NCBI RefSeq assembly: GCF_005239225.2
Contig: NC_133297.1
Coordinates: forward strand, 15,612,147 to 15,676,146
Direction: 5' to 3'
DNA: 64,000 bases
Origin: Populus alba
Lineage: Eukaryota; Streptophyta; Magnoliopsida; Malpighiales; Salicaceae
Within the stretch, counting starts at the first letter, position 1. Every line of letters starts with the position of its first letter. A program made the position numbers and the translations under genes. Shown in pieces: positions 37,116-49,730 of this stretch. The notes under the pieces are model-generated. The model worked only from the letters and a program-made list of their open reading frames with translations, did no database searches and was not told where the DNA came from.

Positions 37116-37807
37116 AAAGGAGGCTTTTGTTATAAGAACATCAAGCCCAAACATATGCTAAATCATTTATTTCTTTTCATTTCTTCACCATCACAACACA
37201 ATAATTTTGTGCAAATTCATTTCCCTGGTCTGCCCTGAAACATTTCAAATCCTTCTCCCCAACTTCGGTTTCAACTCTCTCTCTCTCTCTCTCTCCCCCC
37301 ATACCTAAGGGTATTGAACCAGCTTTTATACACCAAGATTAATTTCACTCTCTGGTTTAGACATTCGTACCTCTTGGAACGCAATATGTCATCACTCAGG
37401 CCATGCGCTCCATCTCCCACACACATGATGTCCTTGGCAGCTTACCCTGTTTATATATCATTTGAAGAGGATGGTAAGAACCCATAAAAAGTAACTGAAG
37501 AATCAGTCATCATTTGCCTGTTCAAGTCTCCTGTCATTTGTCTTTAATAGGTGTTGCGGTCTCCAATCCACTACATCAAATTAATCTTAGAAGTGCAAAG
37601 AATAAACGCGAACAAGACAAAATAATCATTTAACTACAACCATTTAGAAGCATTCAAGCAACATCAGTCCAGCTCAGTCTAGCACAATTCCCCTCAGACA
37701 TTTATGAACTAAAGCCTTAATAATCCCCCTCCTAGATAAATATACGCGTATGAAACATGGAAATGAAGCAGCAAAAATTGCATTTGTTCTTTGCGTCCCC
37801 TCCCCTC

Positions 37808-40800
37808 TCACTTCTGCTCATCAGCTTGAACCGGCTCAACCACCTCTGCTTCTAATATTTCTGGGATACCTGGTTGGGAGGATACAGGATGCTGAACCTC
37901 AGGAGGAGGTGACCATTTCCCTGATAGCGCCATACCCATCATCTCATAAATCTTCCCACCCAGCTGTGCTGGATCCTCAGGCTGCATGGATTAAAATCTA
38001 AGTCAGAGAACAGCCAGAAACTATAGTTCGAATGCGAGGGTAGTTGAGAAATGAGTCAAATTGTTTAGGGTCACCTTGACTGCTTGAACAGGTAAAAATA
38101 ATTAAAAATGTAGTTCCATAGGCCACACCAACCGAGTACAATTACAGTTGGCATATTATATTCTCCAAATGAGACACTACAGCAAGGTTAAATGTAATTT
38201 TATTTATGTATAATTAAGAAAACAACAAAAATGCTCACAGTATATCCACTGGAAACCAAAGCTGCATCGTAAAGGAGATCTACAGCTCTTAGGGCATCTT
38301 CATCATCTTGGTTACTCCTGCATGCAGCCTACAGAGAATAAAAAAGGGGGATAAAAGTAAGTGCGAGTCACTGGAGTCACTAAGACTCAAATGAAAAACA
38401 GAGAGATGGATGGGAATGTCCTTGTACAGTTAAGTTCTTAATTATTTCATGTTCAGGATTGATCTCAAACACCCTTCTGCCTCTCATGAACTCCAGGCTG
38501 GACATATCACCAACCGTTTGTGACTTCATTAGCCTACGGTAAAATAAGATTTATAGGTTAAACAAGCACACAGGAGAGGGGTTGGTGAGGGGTTGGGATG
38601 CTTGACATATAAATCACCGGCACAAGCAACACAGGAGCACTTTACCTCTCCATGTTCGCGGACCAACCAAATTTCCCAGACACAAGGACACAGGGTGATG
38701 AGCTCAAGCGATTTGATATTTGTACACTGGCAACTTTGTCACCCAAGCGCTTCTTAATCCAATCACAAGTTTGGCCAAACTCCTGCTTCATGATCTTCTC
38801 TTTCTCCTCGTTCTTGTCACCTGAAAAAGTCAAATCACTTAAATCTACATCCAAGTTGAAACCAATAAGCACCAATGGATCGTTCTCTTCAACTTTCCCT
38901 ACAAAGTTATTCCAGTTGATATCACAATTGAGAAAGCTTGAGTAAAATTAAGATCAGAGCTAACCACTAGCCATAAACTTCATAGAACCGTATGCTTATG
39001 GTAATTGAGCATAAAACAACAATCAAATCTTCAAGATTTTCTTTAGATAGTCACTCCAATACAAGATGTTTATTCCAATAGAAATAAAGCCTCCAAACAA
39101 AGAATAAATATAACAAACAACCATGCTTTATCTCAAAAACTAACCTAAATCCAAGTCTTCCTTGGTGATGTCAACAAAATTTTTCTCCTTGTATGATTTC
39201 AGGTTCTGGATAGCAATTTCATCAATGGGATCAACCAAGAACAGCACCTATAGAAATAACACCGAGAGAGAATTCATATGATTGTTCATGATATATCACA
39301 GAATATTAACTAAAATGTTGCGGAATCGTTTTTTCAAGTGAGATACATACTTCAAGATCCTTCTCAAGAAGTCTCTCTAAGAAAGGTGTGCTCCTAGCGC
39401 TGGTTATACTGTCAGAAGCTATGTAATAGATATCCTTCTGCTCAGGTTTCATGTTTTCCACATACTCATCCAAGCTAATCATCTCCTCCTCGCTCTGGGA
39501 AGAAAAAAATCGGAGCAGTGGTGCAATACGCTTGTGGTTTTCACGATCCTCAATGCAACCCAATTTTAAGTGTTTGCCAAAGTTATCCCAGAACTTCTCA
39601 TAATCCTACAACAAAAGCAAGATGGTTTATTTAAAAAAATGAAAGCACTCAAGCAAGAGATATCATTGATGATGGAAAAGGAAACAGGTGATTTCATGAA
39701 GGCTTCCCAAAAAAACCTTTATAATCCAGAGAATTAGAGAGAGAGAAGGAAGGCATGAGAAATACCAAGAGAATTTGTGGAACAAAATTCAATGGAGGAC
39801 AAAACATAAAGGCTTCCCAAAAAAAACCCATAGATATCTAAATTCACACTCAAGCAATGTGCAGAATTATTTTGACATCCTGTGACATGAGCTTTCATTG
39901 AAGATGTAAAAGGAAACAAGTAATTTCATAAGAAATAGCATACTTCTCTATTCTCACTCATGGAAATGCCCAAAATCATGTCAAATGCCTTTCGAACCAA
40001 GCGCTTCCTCATAATCCGCACCTTCAAGAATGCCAGATAAAACAAAATTAAAATGATACATTCAAATTAAATTAATTCCACAACCTCGAAGGTTTTGGAA
40101 AAAACAAATAAATGTTGACTGCTCATACAATGCGACTTTCTTGAAGAATCTCGCGAGAAACATTGAGGGGGAGGTCATTGGAGTCCACAACACCTTTCAC
40201 GAAGCTTAGATATCGTGGGAACTAATCAAGCAAAAAATCAAAAAAGTGAGCCAGCATAAAATATGAAGAATGAGTATGACAGTTTCCATATAGTACAAAT
40301 CTGTTTAGGAGGTGGGAGTCAAAGGAAGGGAAGGATGACATTCTCTTACCAGTTCTCCATCAAAATCATCTGAAATGAAGACCCTTTTTACATAGAGCCT
40401 GATATTTTTTGTTTTGGGATTGACTATGTCATCCTTTCCTGTGGAAGCAATGGCTGGCACATAAAGTATGGACCTGAACTCCACCTCACCCTGCAAGAGC
40501 AACCTTCACCAGCTTAGCAAGAAATGAAAAGAGGCAGATGTGAAAAGAACACAGTTAAGACTTCAGAGTTCAACATTTAGAGAACAATAAAAAATTGCAC
40601 AGCATGTTAGAGGACAGGGACATAACACATGCACTTTTCCTTGCCTAACAAGTTTATGCTATCCATTTTTCCTTGGCCTTGACCTTTAGATAACTATCAT
40701 CCAATTTTAGAAGCATATATCCAATGCGATCTCATGTATTTTAATTGTAGAAAAGAATATAATCATTATCACATCCAGAATGAGAATTGTTGTTACCTCA

Positions 40801-43308
40801 GTTGTGAAATGAGAAGACGCTAAAGGCTCCAAGTATTCATTAAAGGTTTTCTTGTAAAACTCATTGTAATCTTCTGTAGAAACTTCTTTAGGGTTGCGAA
40901 GCTGCACATATCGAGATAATTTATCAAACCTTTTCCTATATGTTAGCATTAATCAACATCCAAATATACCAATCTTTACCCACCCATATTGGTTGGGTCT
41001 CATTAGAAAGTTCCCAGTCCCAGTATTTCTCAACAACAGTTTTTGTTTTCTTCTTCTTCTGTCACAAGAAACAGCAAATGAATAATAAAAAGAGCTACTG
41101 GATTAAATTTTGAAGAACCATAAAATGATAACAAAGTTATGCTTCATACCTCAGTGGTATCGTCTTGTTCATCCTTTTTGGCCTCAGCTGGATCCTCATC
41201 AACCTCAACCTTCAACAGAACAAGAGATAATTGATAAATGTGCAGCATTTTTCAAGTGGTAGAGATTTATTCATAATCCATCAGAAGATTGCTATGATCT
41301 TTGAGAGTATTAATGACAACAGATAATTAAAGTACCTGAGAAAACTGACCTCTTTAGTGTATCCTTTCTCCTGCCAGGTGTATATTGGGAATGAAACAAA
41401 CTGTGAGTAGTTTTTCAGAAGCTTCTGGATCCGTTCTGGATGTGCAAAGCCTTTGTCATCACGCTGAAGTAGGGAGAACAAATAAAAAAAACATTGTGAG
41501 TTTCAAATCTATTCAAGAAAGAGGAAACAAGCTGCTTGAGAAAAGGAGGCTAGACCTTAAGATACAGTGTAAGGCGAGTTCCTCTAGGAATGTGATTTTC
41601 TGGGTCTGTGTCCTCTCTTATAGTATATGAGCTTGCATTGGCCTCTCCTTCCCATACATATTGTTTATCAGATCGTGGGCTTTTTGTTGAAACAACAACC
41701 TTTCAACAATGAGAGGTTTATTAGTGAAAACTAGGAAACTCTATATTGATGTAGATAAGATAACAAACATGAAAAATTTCCAAACTTTACATTAAGGTCA
41801 TACCCGATCTGCCACGAGAAAAGCTGAATAAAAGCCCACACCAAATTGCCCAATTAAATTGTTGTCAGCACCAGCATCCTTGCTATCCTGTTAAACAAAT
41901 ATGAATTCTTTAAGCACTCAAGCAATCCAGCAAAACACTTGGAATAAAAAATTCAATACAGCTTAAAGGAAATATTAGACCTTCAATGCCTGCAAAAACT
42001 TTGCAGTTCCACTTTGTGCGATAGTTCCAAGACAATCAATAAGTTCTTGACGAGTCATACCAATGCCACTATCACTGCAAGAAAGAACCATATGTTGGAA
42101 TAGTTGAATCGGATGGAAAATCAATAATTAACAGTTGATGAAGTTCAGAAAGCTTACGTGATAGTTATAATCCCATTATCTTTATCGGTTTGAATACGAA
42201 TGTCAAGCTCAGCAGCATCCTTCAAAAGCTCAGAGTCAGTGACACTAAGAAATCGCAGCTTGTCCAAGGCATCACTCGCATTACTGTGAACAGAAATTCA
42301 TAAAGTACAAAATTTAAGCAGCAACATATAAATTTCCAAAAGCAAAGAACACGAGACTAATGATTCATGTCTATTGACTGTTTGCATCCATTATTACATA
42401 AGCTTCCAAATAGAGAAATGCTTTAATCACTATGCCCTCTCTTGCTTTCCAGGCAAAAATAAAAATTGTAACAGTGCATCGAAGTATTAAGAAAAAGAAA
42501 AGGAAAGAAAAGAAAAAACAACGTGCCTGATAAGCTCCCGAAGAAACACCTCTTTGTTGCTGTATAGACTATTAACAATGAGGTCCATAAGGCGACTAAC
42601 CTGCCATCAAGTATTAAAAAGAGAGAGACATCAGTAAAACCATATTCAGCTCCCGTTCCTTGAAATAAAAAAAATGAAATTCCCCCAAATCTCCATTGAT
42701 GTACCTCAGCTTGATACTCATATTTTTCACCCACAGATGGAGGGGATGATGACGAATCAGATTCTGCAGCAGTAGACTCGTAACGGGTACCCAAAAAATA
42801 GGTATGCTTCAAGTTCAGCTGCTTGGTTTTATTTGGTATCTCTCTCCCAGTGGTTGAAACCGAGTACCATCTGAATTTGGCCTCACCGTCGACAACCTGC
42901 TCATGACTCATAAATAAATATTCCACATTTGACCACAATACCATATAGATACATTTGCTATAAACATAAATTGTCTTCAGGTTAACTGTACAACTTTGTT
43001 TTCCTTTGTGCCCATTATTTGCCAAAAATAAGAGGAAATTGCATTAACAATATTAAGAATTTATTTAATTACAAAAATTGGCCATTAGACTGGATGCTAA
43101 AAATATCTCAAGCAGAACCAATCAACCAAGAAAAGAAAAGAAAGAAAGAAAGGAAACAGGTATCAAGTCAGTGTAGAAATGGGAAGAGCTTTTAATAAGA
43201 GCGTACAGAATCGGACAATGGGACAGCGGTGGCGGCGCTCCAGTAACGAGAGGCAGAGCCAGTGGAGCGGAGGATAGTGGAGACGGAACGCCTCGATAGT
43301 CTGTGCAT
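37808..43308 (-). CDS. HSP90-6: Mitochondrial HSP90 chaperone (HSP90-6/TRAP1 type, 20 exons, 794 aa)
   Basis: Exons (minus): 43207-43308, 42705-42896, 42527-42600, 42158-42283, 41981-42074, 41804-41887, 41556-41699, 41350-41463, 41150-41209, 40984-41058, 40797-40901, 40350-40490, 40129-40221, 39944-40021, 39351-39605, 39145-39247, 38646-38820, 38428-38533, 38239-38328, 37808-37981; 2385 nt in frame. An ATP-dependent chaperone. The Arg/Ser-rich, acid-free start [15 protein letters not shown] is a mitochondrial presequence. ATP-site motifs are intact: NASDALD (about 124), DSGIGMT (166), [11 protein letters not shown], and [11 protein letters not shown] (209). The catalytic-loop Arg is in NVSREIL (about 460). 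There is no C-terminal MEEVD or KDEL; it ends ADEQK, which fits an organellar form. Arabidopsis HSP90-6 is ~799 aa. Intron 3 has a GC donor. I see no disruption. Confidence 0.95.
42284..42526 (-). other. GC-AG intron in the mitochondrial HSP90 gene
   Basis: The minus-strand donor reads ATCAG/GCACGT (GC at 42526-42525) and the acceptor reads TTCACAG/T ending at 42284. The reading frame ([12 protein letters not shown]) can only be kept with this GC donor. All other introns modelled in this gene are GT-AG. Confidence 0.85.
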
Positions 43309-43451
43309 CGTTCGTTCACGGGAGGAAGAAATTGAACGTAAAGCGACCGGGGAGGGAGAGAGAGGTGGAGTAGATGGGTACTGTTTCTAGCGAGTCTCAG
43401 ACTCCGTGAGTTATGAATGGGTGTTTAGTAGGGTTTATCATGGGGTTTGAG

Positions 43452-43464
43452 GAAGTTTCTGGAG
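43452..43464. promoter_or_regulatory. Heat-shock-element-like motif upstream of HSP90
   Basis: GAA-gt-TTC-tg-GAg, three alternating 5-bp units with only the last base off consensus, about 145 bp upstream of the start codon. HSF trimers bind nGAAnnTTCnnGAAn (established). Placement is fitting; function is inferred. Confidence 0.45.
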
Positions 43465-43469
43465 ATCGG

Positions 43470-43894
43470 TCCCTTTTCTCCTTTTTTTTTTTTTTTAGCC
43501 CCTTTTATTTCGCGCAACGTTTTATAAGGTATTTGGTCATTTTTAATAATAATTTTTTTTTAAAAACAAGAATATAATTTTTTTTTCTTACACATGCTAT
43601 GTGTGGTTTTAGCAACTTGGGTCGGTTTTCATAGAACATCATCTTAAAACCTAGTTCTTATAATTATTCTTATAATTACATGCTATTTAGATTTAAAAAA
43701 TTAATGTAATAAAAAATATTCAAGCTATAAAAATTTATTTAGCATTGTTATTAGATCTAAGCAAACAGGTTAATTTTAAAACCTTTCAACTTGACCGGTT
43801 TAAAAATAAAATTATATAGAAGTTGTCTTAACATTACTCAATCAACTTAATATGTTCAAAAACAACTTGATCGACCAGTAAAAAAAATCCAAAG

Positions 43895-43931
<37 letters not shown>

Positions 43932-44420
43932 TGACAAAAAAAAAAAACTTTAAACCCAACTCTGTCTAGCATGAATTTAAAATTAAACCGTATGAGAGTT
44001 TTTTTGGAGTGACTTGGTCGCTTTGGCTAGTCCAAAAGGAATATGATTGGTCAGTAAAAAAAATTTAAGAATAAAATTGACAGAATAAATAACATTTTGA
44101 ACCAACTTCTTACATAGCTCGAGTTTAAAATTAAATCATGCAAAGTTGGCCTATTATGATCTAGTTAATCTAGTCAGTTAAAAAATAACTCGAATGACCA
44201 TTAAAAAAATATCCAAGGATGAAATTACTAATTTACTATTCATAGATGAAATTGAAAGAAAAATAAACTTTATTGTTCATATAAATAATAAAGTAATTGC
44301 GTTGGGTTGTTTTAATAAAGAAAATATGAAAGATTCTTGATTACAGAACCAACATGAAACTTTTCATGTTTTTTTGAATAGTTTTTATACTCGAGGGACC
44401 TTAACTATTATTATTGGTTG
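43470..44420. other. AT-rich intergenic DNA upstream of HSP90
   Basis: No gene seen. It contains an (AT)n microsatellite at 43899-43926 and recurring words such as 'aaaattgacagaataaa' and 'tgaccagtaaaaaaaat' that suggest a decayed internal repeat (about 43860-44230). Confidence 0.4.
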
Positions 44421-45080
44421 ACATATAAAGTTAAGTTAAATTAAAAAAAAACAATTTTTTCTAGGAAAGTTATTGTTTATCAAGACTCTGATTATTATTC
44501 ATTATAATAATATAATTATTAAATTGTTCTTGAACAAAAACATCTTTGAACTAGGTATTAGGGGCAAGAAAGTCTTTTCACCATAACACAATTGTCTTTT
44601 ACAAATTGTATGAGGTTAGATTAGTAATTTCATTTTTTTGTAAAGTAAAATTACTAATTTAACTCTAGAATAAAATAATCTAAAGCCTGCTACTCGGGGA
44701 TATTTTTGTATTTATAATTTTTTAAAATAATATAATTACTTTGATGCTCTTAAAAACAAAACCAACAAAACTCTCACTAGAGGGTCTTTTTTTTTTTTTT
44801 TTTACATTGGTTTTATTTTAAATTTCAAGAATACTCAAGGCATTATTATAAATTAAAGTTCAAGAATACTCAAGGCATTATTATAAATTATATTTATTAA
44901 ATATAATTTTAAAACAAACCTTATGGAGAATGCATAATACTAGCCAATGTGTAGACGACCCTTGCGTGAAAGGTCACGCAGCCACTAAGCATCGCATTTT
45001 AGGGCAGTGTTTGAAAAGACCCAACGCCCTCGATGAAATGGTGCAGCGCGTGCCCCTAACAAGCATCGAGTTTAGCATCA
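44420..45080. repeat. Dispersed repeat, copy A (homologous to 60690-61150)
   Basis: Ordered shared words with 60690-61150: 'ttgaactagg.att', 'caccataacacaattgtctt', 'aaaattactaatttaact', 'ataattactttgatg', 'aactctc' and 'acattggttttat'. A short internal direct repeat, 'ttcaagaatactcaaggcat', occurs twice near 44825 and 44860. A GC-richer head (44940-45060) follows. Confidence 0.7.
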
Positions 45081-45089
45081 GTGACCATT

Positions 45090-46658
45090 TTTTTTCCTTT
45101 GTCTCTCTCTTCACCATTGAATTTCACATTAGTCCCTTCAAAAAATTAAATCAGCCCTTGCAATTTATTTCTTCTTCACATTTGGTTTTTGTCATTTTGA
45201 TTATAGTTTTTTTAATAAGCCATGAAAGTACAAATATTTTTCAATTTCACCATCTTTTAATTTTTAATCTTTCAGATTTGGTTTCTATTCTTTTGATTAC
45301 TATTTTTAAATTTTTAATAAGCTATAAAATTATATATTTTTTTTCAATTTCACCCTTTTTTATTTTTTAAATTTAGTCGTCATTCTTTTGATTGCTGTTT
45401 ATTTTGTTTGAGATTATTTTTTAGATTTGTTTTAGATTTTCATTCTCCATGAGTTTTTGTTTTCTTTTAAATTTGATCCCTATTCTTATTTTTTACTATC
45501 TTTTTTTCTTTGATAAGTTTTTTAAAATGACTTTTTTTCATGATTTCACCCTTCAAAGTTAAATTGGTTGGGAATTAAGTTTCTTGATTGATTCAATGAT
45601 TTCATGGGTTGTGAGTTTTAGAGATTAGACCAGGTTGGCATGTTATTTTCTTTTCTTTTTTAAAGCTGCTGCTTTTATTTCTTACCTTTTTTTTAGAGAT
45701 TTGCTTTATTATTTTTTATGATTTGTTTTTATGAGATTAGTTTCGGGTTCATGGCCATAATCTCTAGTTTCAAAGGTTAACATTGGTTGACTTTTTTTAG
45801 GTCCTTTTTTTTAAAAAAAAAAATTGATTTATTTCAATTTCATTCTTTAACATTTAATTTATTTGAAATTGGTCTTCCTATATTTTTTTTTTCTTTTCTA
45901 TTGGGTTATTCTAATCTTATGTCATGATCACGAAGTCTATGGGTTAACTCGAGTTAACTAAGATTCTTTTTTTGTTATTGTTACGGGGTTAATCCTAGGT
46001 TTAGGGCCATGGTCATTGGTTTCAAAGATTGACTTTTTATGGAAACTTTTTTAAATTTAATTATTTCAATTTCATCCTTTAACATTTGATTTATTGGAAA
46101 TTGGTCTTTGTAGTTTTATTTTCATTTCCTTTCTATTGGGTTATCCTGATTATTTTTTTTTAACAATTTCATCCTTTGTGAGTTTTTTTCCTTATCAAAT
46201 TTGATCTCCATTCCTTTTCTTGCTATTTTTTTTCCTTTGACATGCTTTTTAAATTGATATGTTCTCACGTTTTCATCTTTCAATATTAAATTGGTTGGGA
46301 ATTAAGTTTCTTGATTGAACATAATTCAAGAATTTCATGGTCACGGGTTTGTAGGTTAACCCAGATTGACTCTTATTTTTTTCCATTGCTTTCTTTAATT
46401 TTTTTTTTTCATTTTTATCTTGCAACATTGCGTTGTTCGATAATTTAGCTTCATGATATTATTCAATTTACTTCTAAACATGTTCACCCTGGTAATCATA
46501 ACTAGGTTAGAGATTTTGCATCTTGATCTGTGTGGGTCCGGATAAAGTTTTTTTTTACCTTTTTAAATTATAATTTTCATGAGTTTTCATTCTTTAACAT
46601 TTTATTTGCTGGAGATCGAGCCCCATCTTGTTTTGTGGAGTTATCATATTCTCATTGA
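45090..46658. repeat. T-rich ~165-bp periodic repeat tail, left flank of the inverted retroelement half
   Basis: Plus-strand motifs of the 'ggttaatcctaggtttaggg..catgg..ggtttcaaaggttgac' type recur at about 45590, 45740, 45905, 45980, 46320 and 46490. Between them lies 'tttcatcctttaacatttga'. The array ends abruptly at about 46658, where minus-strand retroelement RT sequence begins. Confidence 0.65.
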
Positions 46659-47688
46659 TAAAGGGAAATGATTTTTTCTAGTCATTGAATAAAGTTTTCT
46701 ATAGTCAATGCACATGTGCCAACCAGTAATAGTCCTAGTTGGAATTAACTCATTTTTCTCATTTGTTATCATAGTAACTCCAGACTTCTTGGGTACCACT
46801 TACCCATTTGCTGTTAGAAATATGATAAATGATTCCATTATCTAGAAGCTTAATGACTTTATTTTTCACTACTTTTTTCATATTAGGATTAAGCCTTTAT
46901 TGCACTTCTCTAGAGGGTTTAACATTTTCCTCCAAATAAATCATGTGTGTGCACATCAAATGGCTAGTTCCTTTTATGTCAGCTATAGTCCATCCTAATG
47001 CATTTTTATGCATTTTCAGAGTTTGTAATAACTTACCTTCTTGATGTGCATTAAGTTTGGAAGAGATTATTAATGAAAATGTTTCATTATCTCCCAAAAA
47101 TGAGTATTTAAGATTGAATGGTAATGACTTTAAATCAGGTTTTGGTAGTTGAACACTTGAAGGTATGGACTCAATTGATCATAGTGATAATTCTTCAATT
47201 TATGGTCTCCAATTCTTTGACTTTGATTCTTCCTGAAAATAGACCATTTGCAAATCGTCAGGTTCATCAATCCCAATTTCACTAAAAGTGGTTTGAAATT
47301 GATCATGAACTAATTTTTCAATAAAGTCCACTTCCTAGAAATTATTCTCATCTTCAGGTTGCTTGTAAATGTTGAAAATATTCATCTCCAATGTCATGTT
47401 TCCAAATGATAATTTTCTCAGCCCATTCCTACAATTAATTAATGCATTAGAAGTTTCAAGAAATTGACGTCCTAAAATAACAGGAATTGAATTACATGCT
47501 TCAACAAGTTGTGCATCCAAGACAATAAAATTTACAGGGTAAATGAATTTATTAACTTGTACTACCACATCCTCAACTATTCCTCTAGGCACTTTTACAG
47601 ATCTATCAACAAGTAAAAGAGTTACAAAAGTTGGTTTTAACTCACCTAGATTGAGACTTTGAAAAACTGAATATGGAAGTAAATTCAC
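46659..47688 (-). pseudogene. Gypsy protease and N-terminal reverse transcriptase (broken)
   Basis: The minus-strand frame at 47335-47688 is a retroviral-type aspartic protease tail: MNLLPYSVFQSLNLGE, VILGRQFLETSNALI. After interruptions the frame at 46897-47097 gives the pol region just before RT (KMHKNALGWTIADIKG). Below that, broken frames show KVIKLLDNGIIYHISNSKWV and MCIDYRKLYSMTRKNHFPL. The homology stops at 46659, in the middle of RT. Stops and frameshifts exclude function. Confidence 0.8.
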
Positions 47689-48639
47689 ACTAGCTCCAAG
47701 ATTAAGTAAAGCTCTTTCAATTTTATGTTTTCCAATACAGCAAGAAATTGTAGGATAACCAGGTCTTTATATTTCAAAGCATTATTGTTCTGAAGAATAG
47801 CACTTACTTATTCGGCTAAAAATGCTTTTTTTTTTTCACATTCAGTTTTCTCTTCATAATGCATAAATCTTTCAAAAATTTAGCATAAGAAGGTACCTAT
47901 TTAATAACATCCAACAAAGGTATATTGATCTTTACCTGTTTGAAAGTTTCAAGGATTTCAGAATTGTGATTGACTTTCCTTTGTTTGGTCATGGCATGAG
48001 AAAATGGAAGTGCTGGCGGAGAATCAGTCTTTTCTTTACAATGTTCAGATTCAATCCCTTCCTTACCCTCAGAGATTGACTCATCATCTTTCTCAAAAGT
48101 TTAAGAGTGGGTTTTTCAATAACCTTACCACTACGAAGAGTGATGATTGATTTGACTTTATCCATGTGTTGGCTTTTGGAACTACTTGCATTTGCATTGT
48201 ATTGCCCCTTTGGATTTTGCTATGGTTGAGATGAAAACTTACCTTTCTCTTGAAAACTGAGAGTAGATGTGAATTTTGCAAGAGCATCCTTAAAATTTGT
48301 CATGCTTTGAGCAAGTTGAGTGGTGATTATTTCTTGCTTTTCAATGAATGCATGAAATGTTTTCTCAAGATTTCTTCTAGAAGGTGAGCATAAGAAGGTG
48401 CATATCCATAAGAATTTTGGAAATTATGGTGTGCTTGAAACAGTGGTTGTGAAGTTTATACATTATTATTATCACTCTTCCAATTTAAATTTGGGTGGTT
48501 TCTTCAACCAGGGTTGTATGTTTGCGAGTATGGGTTATGATTGGGCCTTTGGAAACAGTTTAAAGCATGGGCTTGTTTATGGAGGCATTCCTTGAAAGAA
48601 GGCAAAGTTGGACAATCATTGGTTACATGCTCATTCGTT

Positions 48640-49573
48640 TCATAGATTTGACATATAATTTCTTGAATAGATTTTAATTAACCACTTTTTTTTTTTCAAT
48701 TCTAGTGCTTCGACTTTTCTAGCTAAAGATGCAAATTTGGCTTGGAGGTCATAATCTTCCCTAAGGTTGTACATACCTCCACTAAATGTATGAGGTTGAG
48801 TTTTACCCGGTGCCTCATAAGTGCATGTAGTGTCCCAATTTTGAGCATTTTCAGCTAGCAAGTCTAGGTACTCCATTGCTTCATCAGGGTCTTTATTTTC
48901 AAAATTTTCATTGCACATCAATTCCACCATTTGCCTATCTTTAGGTGTTAACCCTTCATAAAATTATGAAACCAATCTCCATGTTTCAAAACCATGATGA
49001 GGGCAAGTATTAAGCAAGTCTTGATACCTATCCCAACATTGATAAAATGTTTCACCTGGTTTTTGAGTGAAAGTGGTGATTTGTCTTTTGAAAAAGGTGG
49101 TTCTGTGAGATGAAAAAAACTTCTTTCAAAATTATTGTTGCATTTCATCCCAAGCACGAATGGATCCTGACCTAAGATTTTATAACCATGTTTTAGCTTT
49201 ATCTTTTAATGAAAAAGGAAAAAAGCTTTAATCTAATGGTATTCATGCTACAATTTAAGTCATTATAGGTGTTACAAACTTCTTCAAATTCTCTCAAATG
49301 CAAGTATGGATTTTCTAGATCTCAACCATGAAAAGAAGGTAAAAGTTGAATAATGTCTGGCTTAAAATTAAAATAAGATGCATCTAGAGGGAAAACTTTG
49401 CATGAGGGTGCACTTGTTTTTGTGGGATTCATGTGATCTCTAAGTATTCTAACACGGTTATTCTCATTATTCTCATTATGAAGTAACCGGTTATCTTCTT
49501 CGGTCATATTTTTTAAAAATGATGAGGATACACTACAAAGTCTACCATTTAATGTACGTGACCAAACACTCAT
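48640..49573 (-). pseudogene. Gypsy gag (broken)
   Basis: Minus-strand frames at 49322-49573 (MTEEDNRLLHNE; PDIIQLLPSFHG), 48948-49157 and 48640-48930 (MVELMCNENFENKDPDEAME, LARKVEALELKK) read as one gag polyprotein broken by several stops. Between them the text encodes the usual gag phrases (ENPYLHLREFEEV, FYQCWDRYQDLL). It starts about 130 bp inside the primer-binding site, as expected. Confidence 0.8.
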
Positions 49574-49706
49574 GCACGTATAGAAAAAGAATAAAATGAA
49601 GAAGAAAAGAAAACAAAAGGAAACAAAACAAAAGAAACAAAGTTAGATACAAGAAAAGTGAAGAGAGAAAATAAAATAAATACTATAATTTATACAAGAA
49701 TTTACC

Positions 49707-49724
49707 TCCCTGGCAACAACGCCA
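49707..49724 (-). other. tRNA-Asp-like primer-binding site
   Basis: The minus strand reads TGGCGTTGTTGCCAGGGA. It matches 15 of 18 positions of the usual plant tRNA-Asp primer site (TGGCGCCGTTGCCGGGGA, from memory). It lies a few bases inside a CA that would end the LTR (CA at 49732-49731) and just upstream of gag. Confidence 0.65.
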
Positions 49725-49730
49725 AAAACT

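Noticed and set aside
44930..45370. 146-codon plus-strand frame
   Set aside because: Lies across the GC-richer head and T-rich tail of a repeat; Phe/Ile/Ser-rich text from low-complexity DNA.
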